The notes beneath the pieces are model-generated. The model was not told the origin of the DNA. It made no database searches and saw nothing but the letters and a program-made list of their open reading frames with translations. The translations under genes were made by a program, and so were the position numbers. Below are positions 1 through 9,745 of a DNA stretch of 64,000 bases, in pieces. The DNA comes from Niveibacterium microcysteis (GTDB taxonomy: Bacteria > Pseudomonadota > Gammaproteobacteria > Burkholderiales > Rhodocyclaceae), in NCBI RefSeq assembly GCF_017161445.1, contig NZ_CP071060.1, positions 124,001-188,000 of the forward strand, written 5' to 3'. The stretch's first letter is position 1, and each line of letters begins with the position of its first letter.

Positions 1-1306
1 TCGGCGATGTCCACTCGGCCATGCGGCGGCTTGCGAACAGCAGTGCGATCGTCACGTACATCAGGAAGAAGGCGACGAGGAAGGGTTCGGTGCTGGCGAA
101 GAGCTCCGGCTGGTAGCTGCGCAGCCCCCATGCGGTGCCGATCAGGAAGGTGCCGGCAAAACCCACCAGATTGAGTACCCGCCAGGCCTTGAACCAGGCA
201 ATGCCCAGCACGCCGGCGTTGAGCAGCAGGAAGTAGGAGAACAGCGCCACATGGCTGCCGCCGCCGGTGGAAGCGAGGATCGGTGCCGCAAAGCCGCCCA
301 GCGTGCCGGCGATTGCCAGCGAGGGCGCGTTCTGCTTTACCGCGAGCAGGCCAGCGAGCGCCGCGACCGCCACCATCAGCACGAAGCCAAACTGCAGGGG
401 GATCAGCGGATGCAGCCGCATCGCCGCGAAAGTGGTGAGGTACATCACCGCCACCGCCGCACCCTGCAACAGCAAGCCGTAGGGCCCGTTGCGTTCGCGC
501 AGCCGCCAGCCGACCACCAGCAGGCCGAGCGCGGTGGCCGCAACGCCAGCGTAGCGGAACTCGATCGGCAGCGTGGTGCGTTCGGCCGCGTAGCGCAGCA
601 GGAAGGCCAGCCCGAGGAACAGCAGCACGATGCCCATGCGCACCAGCGTGTTGCCGCCGAAGAGCCAGGCGCGCGCGGCGTCGAAGGCGCGTTCGATCAG
701 GTTGGGGCCGGCTGGTTCCGGGGGCGGTTCGTCGATCGCCTCGGCCGGCACGCTGACCGGCGCGGAATCGGGCGAAATCGGGTCGGTCGGGGCGTCGTCC
801 GTGCGCACTTGAGCCACTGCAGCCTCAAGTGGTGCCTCGTCCTTGCTTACCGCCGTTGCGCTGGTCTGCGCTGTCGCGATCGGCTCAAGTGACGCTGGCG
901 TGATTGGCGCCGGCGTTGGCGACAGGTCGAGCGTGAGCTCGGGTTCGCTGGCCGGCGTGGGTTCGACGCTCGGCGATGGCACCGCCACGACGTCAGGCGC
1001 TTCGGTCGCGCGCTCTGCCTCTGGGCTCGCCGCAGCGGTGGCCCCGGAGCCCGATTCCAGTGCAACGAAACGCTGATGGATCGCCAGCGTGACGCGGTCG
1101 AAATGTTCGCGTAGTGCGGCGAGCGCGTTCTCGCTGGCTTCCAACCGTTCAGCGACGTCCTGATACTGCTGCGTCAGCCATACCACCCGCCCAAGCAGAA
1201 AGCCGAGCAAGGCGCCCAGCATCGCACCCAGCCAGCCGCTCAGGTCATTGGCGAGCGCGGTCGTGAGGCCCACCACGAGGCCGATCAACAGCAACAGAAG
1301 ACTCAC
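1..1306 (-). CDS. DUF2339 family membrane protein (3' end outside window)
   Basis: Read on the minus strand from a GTG at 1306 (GGAG lies 8 nt upstream); a second in-frame GTG at 1315 is possible. The frame stays open to base 1, so the C-terminus is missing. The N-terminus is one hydrophobic segment (VSLLLLLIGLVVGL), followed by a short coiled-coil-like stretch, then about 100 residues rich in Ala, Pro, Glu and Thr. After that come repeated hydrophobic helices (for example LVRMGIVLLFLGLAFLLRY), many of them separated by short Arg-containing loops. This layout fits the DUF2339 inner-membrane family, whose function is unknown. It is divergent from the sensory operon that follows. The family assignment is from overall layout only. 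Confidence 0.7.
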   Translation of the reverse strand, partial: MSLLLLLIGLVVGLTTALANDLSGWLGAMLGALLGFLLGRVVWLTQQYQDVAERLEASENALAALREHFDRVTLAIHQRFVALESGSGATAAASPEAERATEAPDVVAVPSPSVEPTPASEPELTLDLSPTPAPITPASLEPIATAQTSATAVSKDEAPLEAAVAQVRTDDAPTDPISPDSAPVSVPAEAIDEPPPEPAGPNLIERAFDAARAWLFGGNTLVRMGIVLLFLGLAFLLRYAAERTTLPIEFRYAGVAATALGLLVVGWRLRERNGPYGLLLQGAAVAVMYLTTFAAMRLHPLIPLQFGFVLMVAVAALAGLLAVKQNAPSLAIAGTLGGFAAPILASTGGGSHVALFSYFLLLNAGVLGIAWFKAWRVLNLVGFAGTFLIGTAWGLRSYQPELFASTEPFLVAFFLMYVTIALLFASRRMAEWTSP

Positions 1307-1490
1307 AGCATCCACTCCGTTTCCGGGCGACGCGGCCGATACGCCGCACGGCGGGCAGTCTCCCACAGCGCCGTGCTGCACAGCGTGAGCGAAAACGCGG
1401 TCGGGTGCAGATCGTTGCCACTGCGGTCGGTTCAAGGCGCGCCCGCCACGGCCGTAATTGAAGGAAGCGACCAGCCGGAACGTGCCTTCC

Positions 1491-2702
1491 ATGCCCAGGC
1501 GATACGCCTTACTCGTCCTCCTGCCGATATGCATTGTGGGCACCGTGCTGTTCATCCGGCACCGGCCAGCGCCCGCCCCGATCCGTATCGGTGTCGTGCA
1601 TTCGCTGAGCGGCACGATGTCGGCGAGCGAGCGGCCGCTGGTCGATGCGGTGCAGATGGCGGTGGCCGAACTCAACGCCGATGGCGGCGTGCTGGGGCGG
1701 CCGGTCGAAGTGGAACTGGCGGACAGCCGTTCCGATGCAGACCAGGCCGCGCGCGAGGCCGAGCGCCTGATCTCCGAGAAACATGTCAGCGCACTGTTCG
1801 CGTGCTGGACCTCGGCCTGCCGCGCCGCGGTACGCCCGGTGGTCGAGCGCCATCGTCATCTGATGGTGTACCCGGTGCAGTACGAGGGCATGGAGCAGTC
1901 GCCCAACATCCTCTACACCGGCCTGGCGCCGAATCAGCAGATCGTGCCCGGCACCCACTGGATGCTGGAGCGATACGGCAAACGCGTGTTCCTCGTTGGC
2001 TCTGACTACCGCTTCCCGCGCACCGCCAACCTGATCATCCGCGATCTGGTGGAGGCGCGCGGCGGCGAGGTCACCGGCGAGCACTACCTTCCGCTGGGCA
2101 GCCACGATTTCGAGGCGGTCATCGCCGAATTGCGCGCCGCACGGCCGGTCGCGGTGCTCAACACGCTCAACGGTGACAGCAACGCGGCCTTCTTCGCCGC
2201 CCTGGTCGCGGCCGGGCTTGTCGATCAACCCGTCATGTCCTTCAGCGTTGCCGAACCTGAAATGCGGGCCTGGGGTGGCGGGCGCCTGACACGACACTAT
2301 GCGGTTTGGAGCTACTTCCAGTCTGTCGATACGCCACAGAACCGGCGTTTCGTCGCGGCCTGGCGTGCCCGCTTCGGCGCGGATCGGCCGACCAGCGACC
2401 CGGTCGAAGCCGCCTACGTCGGGGTGAAGTTATGGGCGCAGGCGGTACGCGACGCCGGCAGCGACGACCCGGTCCGTGTCAACGCCGCGCTCCTGCACCA
2501 ATCGGTCGGCGGCCCCTCATCGATCGAAGCGGTGGATGCCGCCACGCGCCACCTGTGGAAGCGCATGCGAGTCGGCCGCGCATTGCCGGACGGCCAGTTC
2601 GAACAGGTTTTCGCGTCGGACTACCCGTTGCGGCCGGCGCCCTGGCCTGCCTATCGCAGCCGGGAAGCCTGGCAGCACATGCTTGAAGGCGGCACGCCGT
2701 GA
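1491..2702 (+). CDS. Membrane-anchored periplasmic binding protein, UrtA/AmiC-like (Peripla_BP type)
   Basis: The product is about 403 residues. Residues 1-22 form an N-terminal hydrophobic segment (MPRRYALLVLLPICIVG) with no clear signal-peptidase site, so it may stay anchored. The rest reads as a type I periplasmic binding fold: IRIGVVHSLSGTMSASERPL near the start, VGRPVEVELAD-like text, and an internal VYPVQYEGMEQSPNILYTG that resembles the urea/short-amide binding branch (UrtA, FmdD, AmiC). The ATG at 1491 is preferred; an in-frame TTG at 1458 is an alternative, and neither has a strong ribosome site. The stop overlaps the GTG of the hybrid kinase by 4 bp, and there are no transporter genes next door. 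I therefore infer a ligand sensor for the kinase rather than a transport component. The ligand cannot be told from sequence. Confidence 0.8.
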   Translation: MPRRYALLVLLPICIVGTVLFIRHRPAPAPIRIGVVHSLSGTMSASERPLVDAVQMAVAELNADGGVLGRPVEVELADSRSDADQAAREAERLISEKHVSALFACWTSACRAAVRPVVERHRHLMVYPVQYEGMEQSPNILYTGLAPNQQIVPGTHWMLERYGKRVFLVGSDYRFPRTANLIIRDLVEARGGEVTGEHYLPLGSHDFEAVIAELRAARPVAVLNTLNGDSNAAFFAALVAAGLVDQPVMSFSVAEPEMRAWGGGRLTRHYAVWSYFQSVDTPQNRRFVAAWRARFGADRPTSDPVEAAYVGVKLWAQAVRDAGSDDPVRVNAALLHQSVGGPSSIEAVDAATRHLWKRMRVGRALPDGQFEQVFASDYPLRPAPWPAYRSREAWQHMLEGGTP

Positions 2703-5700
2703 GCCCGGGCCGCATCCTGCCGCGCCTGCTGCTGGGCTTCCTGCTGCTGTCGGCGCTGCCGGTCGGCGGGCTTGCCTGGTGGGCCGATACCGCGTTCGAA
2801 CGCACGCTCACCGCGACGATGCTGACGCACCTGTCGGCGATCGCGGACAAGAAGTCGGACCAGATCAACAGCTACCTCGAAGAGCGCGTCAGCGACAGCC
2901 GTGCGCTGGCCAATTCGCCAACGGCCCAGCATGCGCTGAGCGTGCTGCCCTCGCTGCTGGCCAGCACCGAAGCCACGCAGTACCAGATCGAAGCGGCCCG
3001 CTACCGCGACTACTTTCTCAGCGTGCAAGACACCAGCGGCGGCTACGATCTGCTGCTGATCGCCGCCGATGGCACGGTGGTGTTCTCGGTGCTGCATGAG
3101 GCGGACTTCGACAGCAACCTCGAAACCGGCCCCTACCGCGACACGATTCTCGCGCAGGCACACCGCCAGGCGCTGGCCTTGCTGACGACGCAGGTCACGC
3201 CGGTGGCCGCCTACGCGCCATCCGGCGGGCGGCCGTCCGTCTTCATGGTGTCGCCGGTGATCCGCGACGGCAAACCGATCGGCACCGTCGCGCTGCAGTT
3301 GTCGCTGGAACACCTCAACGCGGTGGTCACCGATCCGACCGGACTTGGCAATACCGGTGAGACGATCGTTACCCAGGTCGAGGGTGACAAGGCGCTCTAT
3401 GTGGTGCCGTTGCGGCGGGTGCCGGATGCCGCGTTCCGCCTGCGGCGGCCGCTCGACAAGCTTGGCGAGCCGATGCAGGCCGCCATCCGCGGCGAGCGTG
3501 GCAGCGGCATCGGGCGCGATTACGGCAGTGTGCAAGTGGCGGCGGCATGGCGTTATCTGCCGGCCTTGCGCTGGTACATGGTCGTCAAAATCGACGCCGA
3601 GGAGGCCTTTGCGCCGGCCACCGCGTTGCGCATGCAAAGCCTCGCAGCGCTGGCGTTGCTCGTGTTCGCTGCCTTCGTCGTCGCCAGCATGTTTGCGCGC
3701 GGCATCGTCAAGCCGATCCGCCAGCTGCTCGGCGCCACGCAGCGCATCGCAGCCGGCGATCTGCATGAACGCGCGCCGCTTGCGGGCAGCAGCGAGTTCC
3801 GCGAGCTCGGCGCGAGTTTCAATCGCATGGCAGAGCGGCTTGCCGAAGAGCAGGCCCTGCTGGAGCAGCGCGTCACCGCACGCACGCAGGAACTGGCGCG
3901 CAGCAATGCGCGTTTCGACGACCTGGTACGTCGCATCTCGGCCGGCATCTACACCTTCCGCGTCGGCGCCAACGGCAGTCATGGCTTCGACTATGTCAGC
4001 CCGCGCTTCTGCGAGCTGCTTGACGTTGACGAGGCGGCGATTGCGCGCGACCCCCTGCTGCCCTTCTCACGCGCACATCCGAAGGATCTGCCTGAGCTGA
4101 TGCGGCGGCAGGGTGAGGCGGTCGCGGCGATGGCGCCTTTCCGGATGGAGTGCCGCTTCGTCGTGCGCGACCAGACGCGCTGGTTCCGCATCGAGTCGGA
4201 CGGTACGCCCAGCGGCGACGGCGGCAGTTTGTGGAACGGCGTGGTGACCGACGTCACCGAGCGCAAACTGGTCGAAGAGGCCGAGCACGAGAGCGAACAG
4301 CGTCTGGCGCTGGCCACGCAGGCGGCGGGCGCGGGCATCTGGGATTGGGACGTGGTCGCCGACGTGTTGCTGTGGGACGACCGGATGTTTGACCTCTACC
4401 ACGCCAAGCGCGACGAATTCTCGGGTGCTTACGAGGCGTGGGTCTCGCGCATGCACCCGGAAGACCGCGCTCGTGCCGCGGCCGAGCTCGATGCCGCACT
4501 GCGCGGTGCGGGCAGCTTCGACACCGAGTTCCGCATCGTCACGCCGGAGGGCGAGGTGCGGCACCTGCGCGCACTGGCGGTGATCGTGCGCGCGAGCGAT
4601 GGCACGCCGCTGCGCGCTGTCGGCGTCAACCGCGACGTGACCGAGGCGCGGCGACAGGAGGCGGCGCTGCGCAACGTGGCCGACGAGCAAACGGCGATCT
4701 TCGAATCCGCTTCGCTCGGCATTTCGCTGTTGCGTAACCGTGTCGTCGAGAAGTGCAACCGGCGCCTTGAAGAAATGCTCGGCTACGGTCGCGACGAGCT
4801 GATCGGGCGCACCACGCGCGATTGGTACCTCGACGAGGCCGCCTATGTTGCCGGCGGCACCATCTATGCCGAGCTTGAGACGGGCGGCATCCACCGGCGC
4901 GATCAGGAGCTCAAGCGCAAGGATGGCAGCCGCTTCATCTGTGCCCTGGCAGGCCGGGCGATCGATCCGCGCGATCTGTCGCGCGGCACGGTCTGGCTTT
5001 TCGAAGACGTGACGCAGGAGCGCCAGCTCGCCGCCGAAATGGCTTCGGCCCGCCAGGCGGCCGAGGCGGCCAACCGCGCGAAGTCGGAATTCCTGGCCAA
5101 CATGAGCCACGAAATCCGAACGCCGATGAACGCCGTGCTCGGACTGACGCAATTGGTGCTCGACGGCGAGCTCTCCGCCGAGCAGCGCGACTACCTCAAC
5201 ACCGCGATCGCTTCGGGCCGCACCTTGCTGGGCGTACTCAACGATATTCTCGACTACTCGAAGGTCGAGGCCGGCCAGCTCCAGGTCGAGCAGATTCCGC
5301 TGCGCTTCGGCGAGTTGGCACAGGATGCGGCCAACCTGTTCGCGGCGCGCGCCGAGGAGCGCGGGCTTGGTCTGCGGATCGATATTTCGCCAGCCCTGTC
5401 AGAGCCGATCCTCGGCGATCCGCTGCGCATTGCGCAGGTGCTGAACAACCTGCTGGGCAACGCTCTGAAGTTCACCGAACAGGGGCAGGTCGTCTTGCAG
5501 GCAGAGCCCGCCGAGGCGCGCAGCGATGGCACGCCAATGCTTCGTTGCAGCATTCGCGACAGTGGCATTGGCTTGTCCGAAACGCAGATCGAACGCCTGT
5601 TCCAGCCCTTCACGCAGGCCGACGGCAGCGTTACGCGGCGGCATGGCGGCAGCGGCCTCGGGCTGGCGATCTGCAAGCGCCTCGTCAACGCGATGGGCGG

Positions 5701-6850
5701 CGAGATCAGCGTCGAGAGCCAGCCTGGCGAGGGCGCCTGTTTCAGCTTTACCTTGCCGGCGCTCGCGGCCGACGAGCTTCCCGCGCACTGGCCGCCGGCT
5801 CCCCATCCCGCTGGCGACGTGATGGCGGTGCCGACACCGACACTGCGCTTCGACGGCGCGCGTGTGCTGCTGGTGGAAGACAACGCGCAGAACCAGCAGG
5901 TGGCGGCGGGCTTCCTGGCGCGTCGGGGCATCGTGGTGCATACCGCGCAGCACGGCGGCGAAGCGGTGCAATGTGTCATGGAGGCGCCCTTCGACCTTGT
6001 GCTGATGGATCTGCACATGCCGGTGATGGGCGGGCTCGAAGCCACGCAGCGCATTCATGCGCTGCCCGGTTGCGCGGGCATTCCCGTTGTTGCGATGACG
6101 GCGGCCGTGCTGCCCGAAGATCGTCGGCTGAGCCAGGAGGCCGGCATGGTCGACTTCGTGCCGAAACCGATCGACCCGGCGCTGCTCGATCAGGTGCTGC
6201 TGCGCTGGCTGCCACAGGCCGGCGTTGCCGCCGATGTGGTGGTGGTTGATGTGGAGCCGGTGCTGCCGCCACTGCCCGGTTTCGATCTGTCTGCCGCGTT
6301 GCGGCGACTCGACGGTGATGTGGCCAGCCTGAAACGACTGCTCTGCGAGCTGGCGGATGATTGCGCCGGCGCGGCCGATGCAATTGACGCGCTGCTGGCC
6401 GACGGCCGCATCGGCGATGCGCTGGGCCGCCTGCATGCGATCAAGGGTGCGGCGAGCAACCTGGGCGCGGTGGCGTTGGCCGGCGCCGCCGCGGCCGCCG
6501 AACAGGCGCTGCGTAGCGACGGCACGCAGCGCCCTGGGGCAGACTTCGCCGCGGCGTTGCTTACCGCGGTCGCGGTGATCCGTGCGCATTTCTCGGATGC
6601 GGACGCCGGGCCGCGCGCGCGCGAGTTGCCCGGTTTGCGCGATACCTTGCGGGCGTTGCCGCCCTATCTTGAGCGTCGCGAACTGATCCCCGACGCACTG
6701 ATCGAGACACTGCGCCAGCTGACGGCGTACGATGGGCCGGGTGAGCCCCTGCGGCGACTGCTGCGGCAGATCGATCACTTCGATCACGACGGGGCGCTCG
6801 CCAGCGTGGCGCAGCTGATCGCGACCCTGGATCTGGAGGTGTCCGCATGA
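2699..6850 (+). CDS. Hybrid sensor histidine kinase (Cache-HAMP-PAS-HisKA-HATPase-REC-HPt)
   Basis: This 1383-residue protein starts at a GTG overlapping the stop of the binding-protein gene (GTGA). Domains in order: transmembrane helix about 7-27; periplasmic dCache-like sensor about 28-305; second helix about 310-332; HAMP about 333-385; three PAS/PAC modules between about 405 and 780 (WFRIESDGT, EFRIVTPEGEVRHLRAL, KRKDGSRFIC); HisKA with SEFLANMSHEIRTPMN near residue 803; HATPase with LLGNALKFTEQG near 917 and HGGSGLGLAICKRL near 981; a receiver with LVLMDLHMPVMGG (phospho-Asp near 1102) and a conserved Lys near 1154; and an HPt with LHAIKGAASNLGA (His near 1244). All phosphorelay residues are present, so it should be active. 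It may read both its own Cache domain and the upstream binding protein. Its ATGA overlap with the next gene implies coupled translation. Confidence 0.92.
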   Translation: MSPGRILPRLLLGFLLLSALPVGGLAWWADTAFERTLTATMLTHLSAIADKKSDQINSYLEERVSDSRALANSPTAQHALSVLPSLLASTEATQYQIEAARYRDYFLSVQDTSGGYDLLLIAADGTVVFSVLHEADFDSNLETGPYRDTILAQAHRQALALLTTQVTPVAAYAPSGGRPSVFMVSPVIRDGKPIGTVALQLSLEHLNAVVTDPTGLGNTGETIVTQVEGDKALYVVPLRRVPDAAFRLRRPLDKLGEPMQAAIRGERGSGIGRDYGSVQVAAAWRYLPALRWYMVVKIDAEEAFAPATALRMQSLAALALLVFAAFVVASMFARGIVKPIRQLLGATQRIAAGDLHERAPLAGSSEFRELGASFNRMAERLAEEQALLEQRVTARTQELARSNARFDDLVRRISAGIYTFRVGANGSHGFDYVSPRFCELLDVDEAAIARDPLLPFSRAHPKDLPELMRRQGEAVAAMAPFRMECRFVVRDQTRWFRIESDGTPSGDGGSLWNGVVTDVTERKLVEEAEHESEQRLALATQAAGAGIWDWDVVADVLLWDDRMFDLYHAKRDEFSGAYEAWVSRMHPEDRARAAAELDAALRGAGSFDTEFRIVTPEGEVRHLRALAVIVRASDGTPLRAVGVNRDVTEARRQEAALRNVADEQTAIFESASLGISLLRNRVVEKCNRRLEEMLGYGRDELIGRTTRDWYLDEAAYVAGGTIYAELETGGIHRRDQELKRKDGSRFICALAGRAIDPRDLSRGTVWLFEDVTQERQLAAEMASARQAAEAANRAKSEFLANMSHEIRTPMNAVLGLTQLVLDGELSAEQRDYLNTAIASGRTLLGVLNDILDYSKVEAGQLQVEQIPLRFGELAQDAANLFAARAEERGLGLRIDISPALSEPILGDPLRIAQVLNNLLGNALKFTEQGQVVLQAEPAEARSDGTPMLRCSIRDSGIGLSETQIERLFQPFTQADGSVTRRHGGSGLGLAICKRLVNAMGGEISVESQPGEGACFSFTLPALAADELPAHWPPAPHPAGDVMAVPTPTLRFDGARVLLVEDNAQNQQVAAGFLARRGIVVHTAQHGGEAVQCVMEAPFDLVLMDLHMPVMGGLEATQRIHALPGCAGIPVVAMTAAVLPEDRRLSQEAGMVDFVPKPIDPALLDQVLLRWLPQAGVAADVVVVDVEPVLPPLPGFDLSAALRRLDGDVASLKRLLCELADDCAGAADAIDALLADGRIGDALGRLHAIKGAASNLGAVALAGAAAAAEQALRSDGTQRPGADFAAALLTAVAVIRAHFSDADAGPRARELPGLRDTLRALPPYLERRELIPDALIETLRQLTAYDGPGEPLRRLLRQIDHFDHDGALASVAQLIATLDLEVSA

Positions 6851-8400
6851 CCCAAGGCGAACACGACAAGCCGCTTGTGCTACTGGTCGACGACCAGCCG
6901 GCCAACCTGCATGTGCTGGCGGCCACGTTGAAACACCACTACCGGATCAAGACCGCGACCAGCGGCCGCATGGCGCTGGAACTTGCTCGCCTGGCGGATC
7001 GCCCGCAACTGATTCTGCTCGATGTGATGATGCCGGAGCTCTCCGGTTTCGATGTGTTGCGGCAACTGCGCGACGGTGCCGAAACGCGCGATGTCGCGGT
7101 CATCGTGATTACCGCGGACACCAGCGAGGCCAGCCAGCTTGAAGGCCTGGAACTGGGCGCCGATGACTTCCTCACCAAGCCTGTGTCACCCGGCCTGCTG
7201 TTGGCGCGTGTGCGCAGCTTGCTGCGCCGCAAGACCGCCGAGGTGCGTTTCCGCCAGGTGGTGGAACTGATGCCCTCGGCGCTGTTGATCGTCGATCAGC
7301 AGCGCCGCATCCGTTTTGCCAACGGCATGGTGCAGGCACTCCTGGGCTACGCACCCGCGGCGCTGGTCGGTGAGCTGGTCGATGTGCTGATTCCGCAGGA
7401 CCAGGTTGTCCAGCATCGTGAGCGCGTGACCGAGTACTTCGGCGCGGCACGCCCGCGCCGCATGGCGCAGGGGCGCGCCCTCGAGGCACTGCGGCGCGAT
7501 GGCAGTACCTTCCCGTGCGAGATCGGCCTCAGCCCGATTCCGGGGGACGACGGCACCAGCGTGCTGGTGTCGATCTTCGACACCAGCGAACGGCGTCAGA
7601 CCGAAGGTCGGCTGCGGCAGATCAACAGCGAGCTCGAACAGCAGGTGATGCAGGCGGAAAAGCTTGCGTCGCTCGGCCGCCTGGTGGCGAACTTTGCGCA
7701 CGATATCGGCAACCCGATCGGTAACGTCACTGCGCTCGCGACGTCGCTCACCGGCCGCATCCGCGCCGTGCGCGAAGACCTCAAGACCGGCGGGCTGCGG
7801 CGCTCCGAGCTCGACGCTTTCCTCGACACCAGCGAAGCGGCCACCACGATGCTGGCAAGCAACCTCGGGCGCGCCTGCGAGCTGCTCGAATCCTTCAAGC
7901 GCATGGCGCTCGATCAGGCGACGTCGCAACGACGCGAGATTGATCTCGCGCAGTGGGTCGACGAGTTCCGCTACACGCTGACACCGATGCTCGCCGAGGG
8001 CAAACACCGTTTCATGCTCGACCTGCCGGCCGGCTTGCGGCTGCATACCAGCCCCGGCCCCTTGGGTCAGGTGATCGCGAACCTGGTATCCAACGCGGTG
8101 GCACACGCGTTCGAGGCGCGCAGCGGCGGCACGATCCGCATCTCGGCAAGCCGCCTGCCCTCCGGCGCGATCGAGCTGTGCGTCAGTGACGACGGCGTCG
8201 GCATGCCGCCGGCGCTGCTGGGGCAGATATTCGAACCCTTCTTCACCACCAAGGCCGGGCGCGGCGGCACCGGGCTCGGGCTGGATATCGTGCGCAGCAT
8301 CGTCGAGAAGACGCTCGGCGGGCAGATCTCGGTTCGCAGCGAACCCGGCACCGGCAGCAGCTTCGCCGTCACCTTGCCGAGTGCAGTCGACACCCCCTGA
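6847..8400 (+). CDS. Receiver-PAS-histidine kinase, third gene of the sensory operon
   Basis: The product is 517 residues, with its ATG overlapping the previous stop (ATGA). A receiver domain occupies about 10-125 (VLLVDDQPANLHVL, LILLDVMMPELSG, and FLTKP as the conserved Lys). A PAS module follows at about 135-255 (ALLIVDQQRRIRFANG), then a coiled linker. The histidine box is LVANFAHDIGNPIGN near residue 285, and the HATPase domain (NLVSNAVAHAFE, DDGVGMPPALLG, FFTTKAGRGGTGLGL) runs to the C-terminus. There is no DNA-binding, GGDEF or other output domain. It probably takes a phosphate from the HPt of the hybrid kinase through its REC domain, which would then control its own kinase. The final regulator of this chain is not in the window. 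Confidence 0.9.
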   Translation: MTQGEHDKPLVLLVDDQPANLHVLAATLKHHYRIKTATSGRMALELARLADRPQLILLDVMMPELSGFDVLRQLRDGAETRDVAVIVITADTSEASQLEGLELGADDFLTKPVSPGLLLARVRSLLRRKTAEVRFRQVVELMPSALLIVDQQRRIRFANGMVQALLGYAPAALVGELVDVLIPQDQVVQHRERVTEYFGAARPRRMAQGRALEALRRDGSTFPCEIGLSPIPGDDGTSVLVSIFDTSERRQTEGRLRQINSELEQQVMQAEKLASLGRLVANFAHDIGNPIGNVTALATSLTGRIRAVREDLKTGGLRRSELDAFLDTSEAATTMLASNLGRACELLESFKRMALDQATSQRREIDLAQWVDEFRYTLTPMLAEGKHRFMLDLPAGLRLHTSPGPLGQVIANLVSNAVAHAFEARSGGTIRISASRLPSGAIELCVSDDGVGMPPALLGQIFEPFFTTKAGRGGTGLGLDIVRSIVEKTLGGQISVRSEPGTGSSFAVTLPSAVDTP

Positions 8401-8430
8401 GGCACCCGGCTGCTGGGGCAGGGTGCCTTT
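8401..8430 (+). terminator. Weak intrinsic terminator after the sensory operon
   Basis: GGCACCC at 8401-8407 pairs with GGGTGCC at 8421-8427 across a 13-nt loop and is followed by only three T. It begins right after the stop of the receiver-kinase gene. The short T-run makes it a weak call. Confidence 0.4.
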
Positions 8431-8492
8431 CCGCCCGAGGGGTGGGACAATGACGCCCCTTTTGCAACGCTTTCCGAACGGACACGACCCCG

Positions 8493-9410
8493 ATGGCGAT
8501 CCAGTGGTTTCCCGGACACATGGCCTCGGCGCGCAAGAAAGCCGCCGAAAGCCTGAAGATTGTCGACATCGTGATCGAGGTGCTGGACGCCCGCATTCCG
8601 GAGGCCAGCCGCAACCCGATGATTGAGGAGCTGCGGTTGTTTCGGCAGCGCCCCTGCCTGAAGCTCCTGAACAAGGCGGACCTCGCCGACCCCGAAGCCA
8701 CACGCGAGTGGCTCGACTACTACAACGCACAGCCCGGTGTGCGAGCGCTCGCCCTGTCGTTCAAGAAGCCAGCGGACGTGGCACGCATCGTGCCCGCCTG
8801 CCGCCAGCTCGCACCGCACCGCGACGACAACACCAAGCCGCTGCGCATGATGATCATGGGCATCCCCAACGTCGGCAAATCCACGCTGATGAACGCGCTG
8901 CTCAAACGCAAGGTGGCCGCCGTCGGCGACGAGCCCGCCGTGACCAAGGGCCAGCAGACGCTGGATCTGGGCCCCGGCATGACGCTGACCGACACCCCCG
9001 GCCTGCTGTGGCCGAAGATCGAGCATGACAGCGACGGCTACATGCTTGCCGCGAGCCATGCGGTGGGCACCAACGCGGTGATCGAGGAAGCGGTGGCCGC
9101 CTTCCTCGCAGAATGCCTGCTGGCGCGCTATCCGACCCAGCTGGGCGCGCGCTACAAGTTCAACCCGGCTGGGTTCGACGGGCCCGGCGTGGTCGAGGAA
9201 GTCGCCAAGCGCCGTGGCTGCCGCATGAAGGGTGGCGATCTCGACCTTGAAAAAGCCGCGCTGATCCTGCTGACCGACTACCGCAGCGGCACGCTGGGCC
9301 GCATCAGCCTCGAAACCCCGAGCACCCGTGCCGCGATGCTGGCGGCGGCCAAGGCGCGCGATGTGGTGCCCGAGGCGGCGCAGCCCGACGACGATGCCGA
9401 ACCCGCCTGA
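8493..9410 (+). CDS. ylqF: Ribosome biogenesis GTPase YlqF/RbgA family
   Basis: This 305-residue cytoplasmic GTPase has the circularly permuted motif order typical of YlqF/RbgA: G4 NKAD at residues 60-63 comes before G1 GIPNVGKST at 123-131, and G3 DTPG is at 167-170. The N-terminus IQWFPGHMASARKK matches the family's conserved opening. RbgA in Firmicutes acts in late assembly of the large ribosomal subunit; the role in Proteobacteria is less well established. The C-terminal domain (ERLLARYP-like text onward) fits the RNA-binding ANTAR-like part. It appears to be a single gene preceded by its own short upstream region. Confidence 0.92.
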   Translation: MAIQWFPGHMASARKKAAESLKIVDIVIEVLDARIPEASRNPMIEELRLFRQRPCLKLLNKADLADPEATREWLDYYNAQPGVRALALSFKKPADVARIVPACRQLAPHRDDNTKPLRMMIMGIPNVGKSTLMNALLKRKVAAVGDEPAVTKGQQTLDLGPGMTLTDTPGLLWPKIEHDSDGYMLAASHAVGTNAVIEEAVAAFLAECLLARYPTQLGARYKFNPAGFDGPGVVEEVAKRRGCRMKGGDLDLEKAALILLTDYRSGTLGRISLETPSTRAAMLAAAKARDVVPEAAQPDDDAEPA

Positions 9411-9465
9411 AATCGGGCGGTGGATCGGTTAGGCTGCTCGATTGACTCTGCCGGACAAGCGAACC

Positions 9466-9729
9466 ATGCATCCGATCCCCAGTGAAGAAACGCTGCCGCG
9501 CCGCGCAGGCGTTGATGTCACCTATCGCCTGGTGGCCTGGAGCGTGGCCACACCACTCGCGCTTGGCCGGCGCGTGATGCGCGGCCCGCGCGTACCGGAT
9601 CTTTCGCCGCTCGCCAGCGGTGCAGTGCGGCTGGGGCTCGCGCCATTCTGCATTGCCGCGGTGCTCGGCTGGCGCCTGCAGTCGGCATGCCTGCGTGGCG
9701 CCCTGCGCGCGTTGCCGCGCCGCCGCTGA
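9466..9729 (+). CDS. Small hypothetical protein, possible single-span membrane protein
   Basis: This is a short reading frame of about 87 residues from an ATG at 9466; a TTG at 9442 would add 8 residues. One moderately hydrophobic stretch (LGLAPFCIAAVLGW) lies in the C-terminal half, and the ends are Arg-rich (RRAGVDVTYR, RALPRRR). There is no recognisable domain and no clear ribosome site. In GC-rich DNA a frame of this size can occur by chance, so I treat it as possible only. Confidence 0.35.
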   Translation: MHPIPSEETLPRRAGVDVTYRLVAWSVATPLALGRRVMRGPRVPDLSPLASGAVRLGLAPFCIAAVLGWRLQSACLRGALRALPRRR

Positions 9730-9745
9730 ACGGCGCAATCCGACA

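Noticed and set aside
5399..6787. Long minus-strand frame (462 codons) inside the hybrid kinase gene
   Set aside because: Lies fully antisense to conserved kinase, receiver and HPt domains; Arg/His/Gln-rich sequence with no family features.
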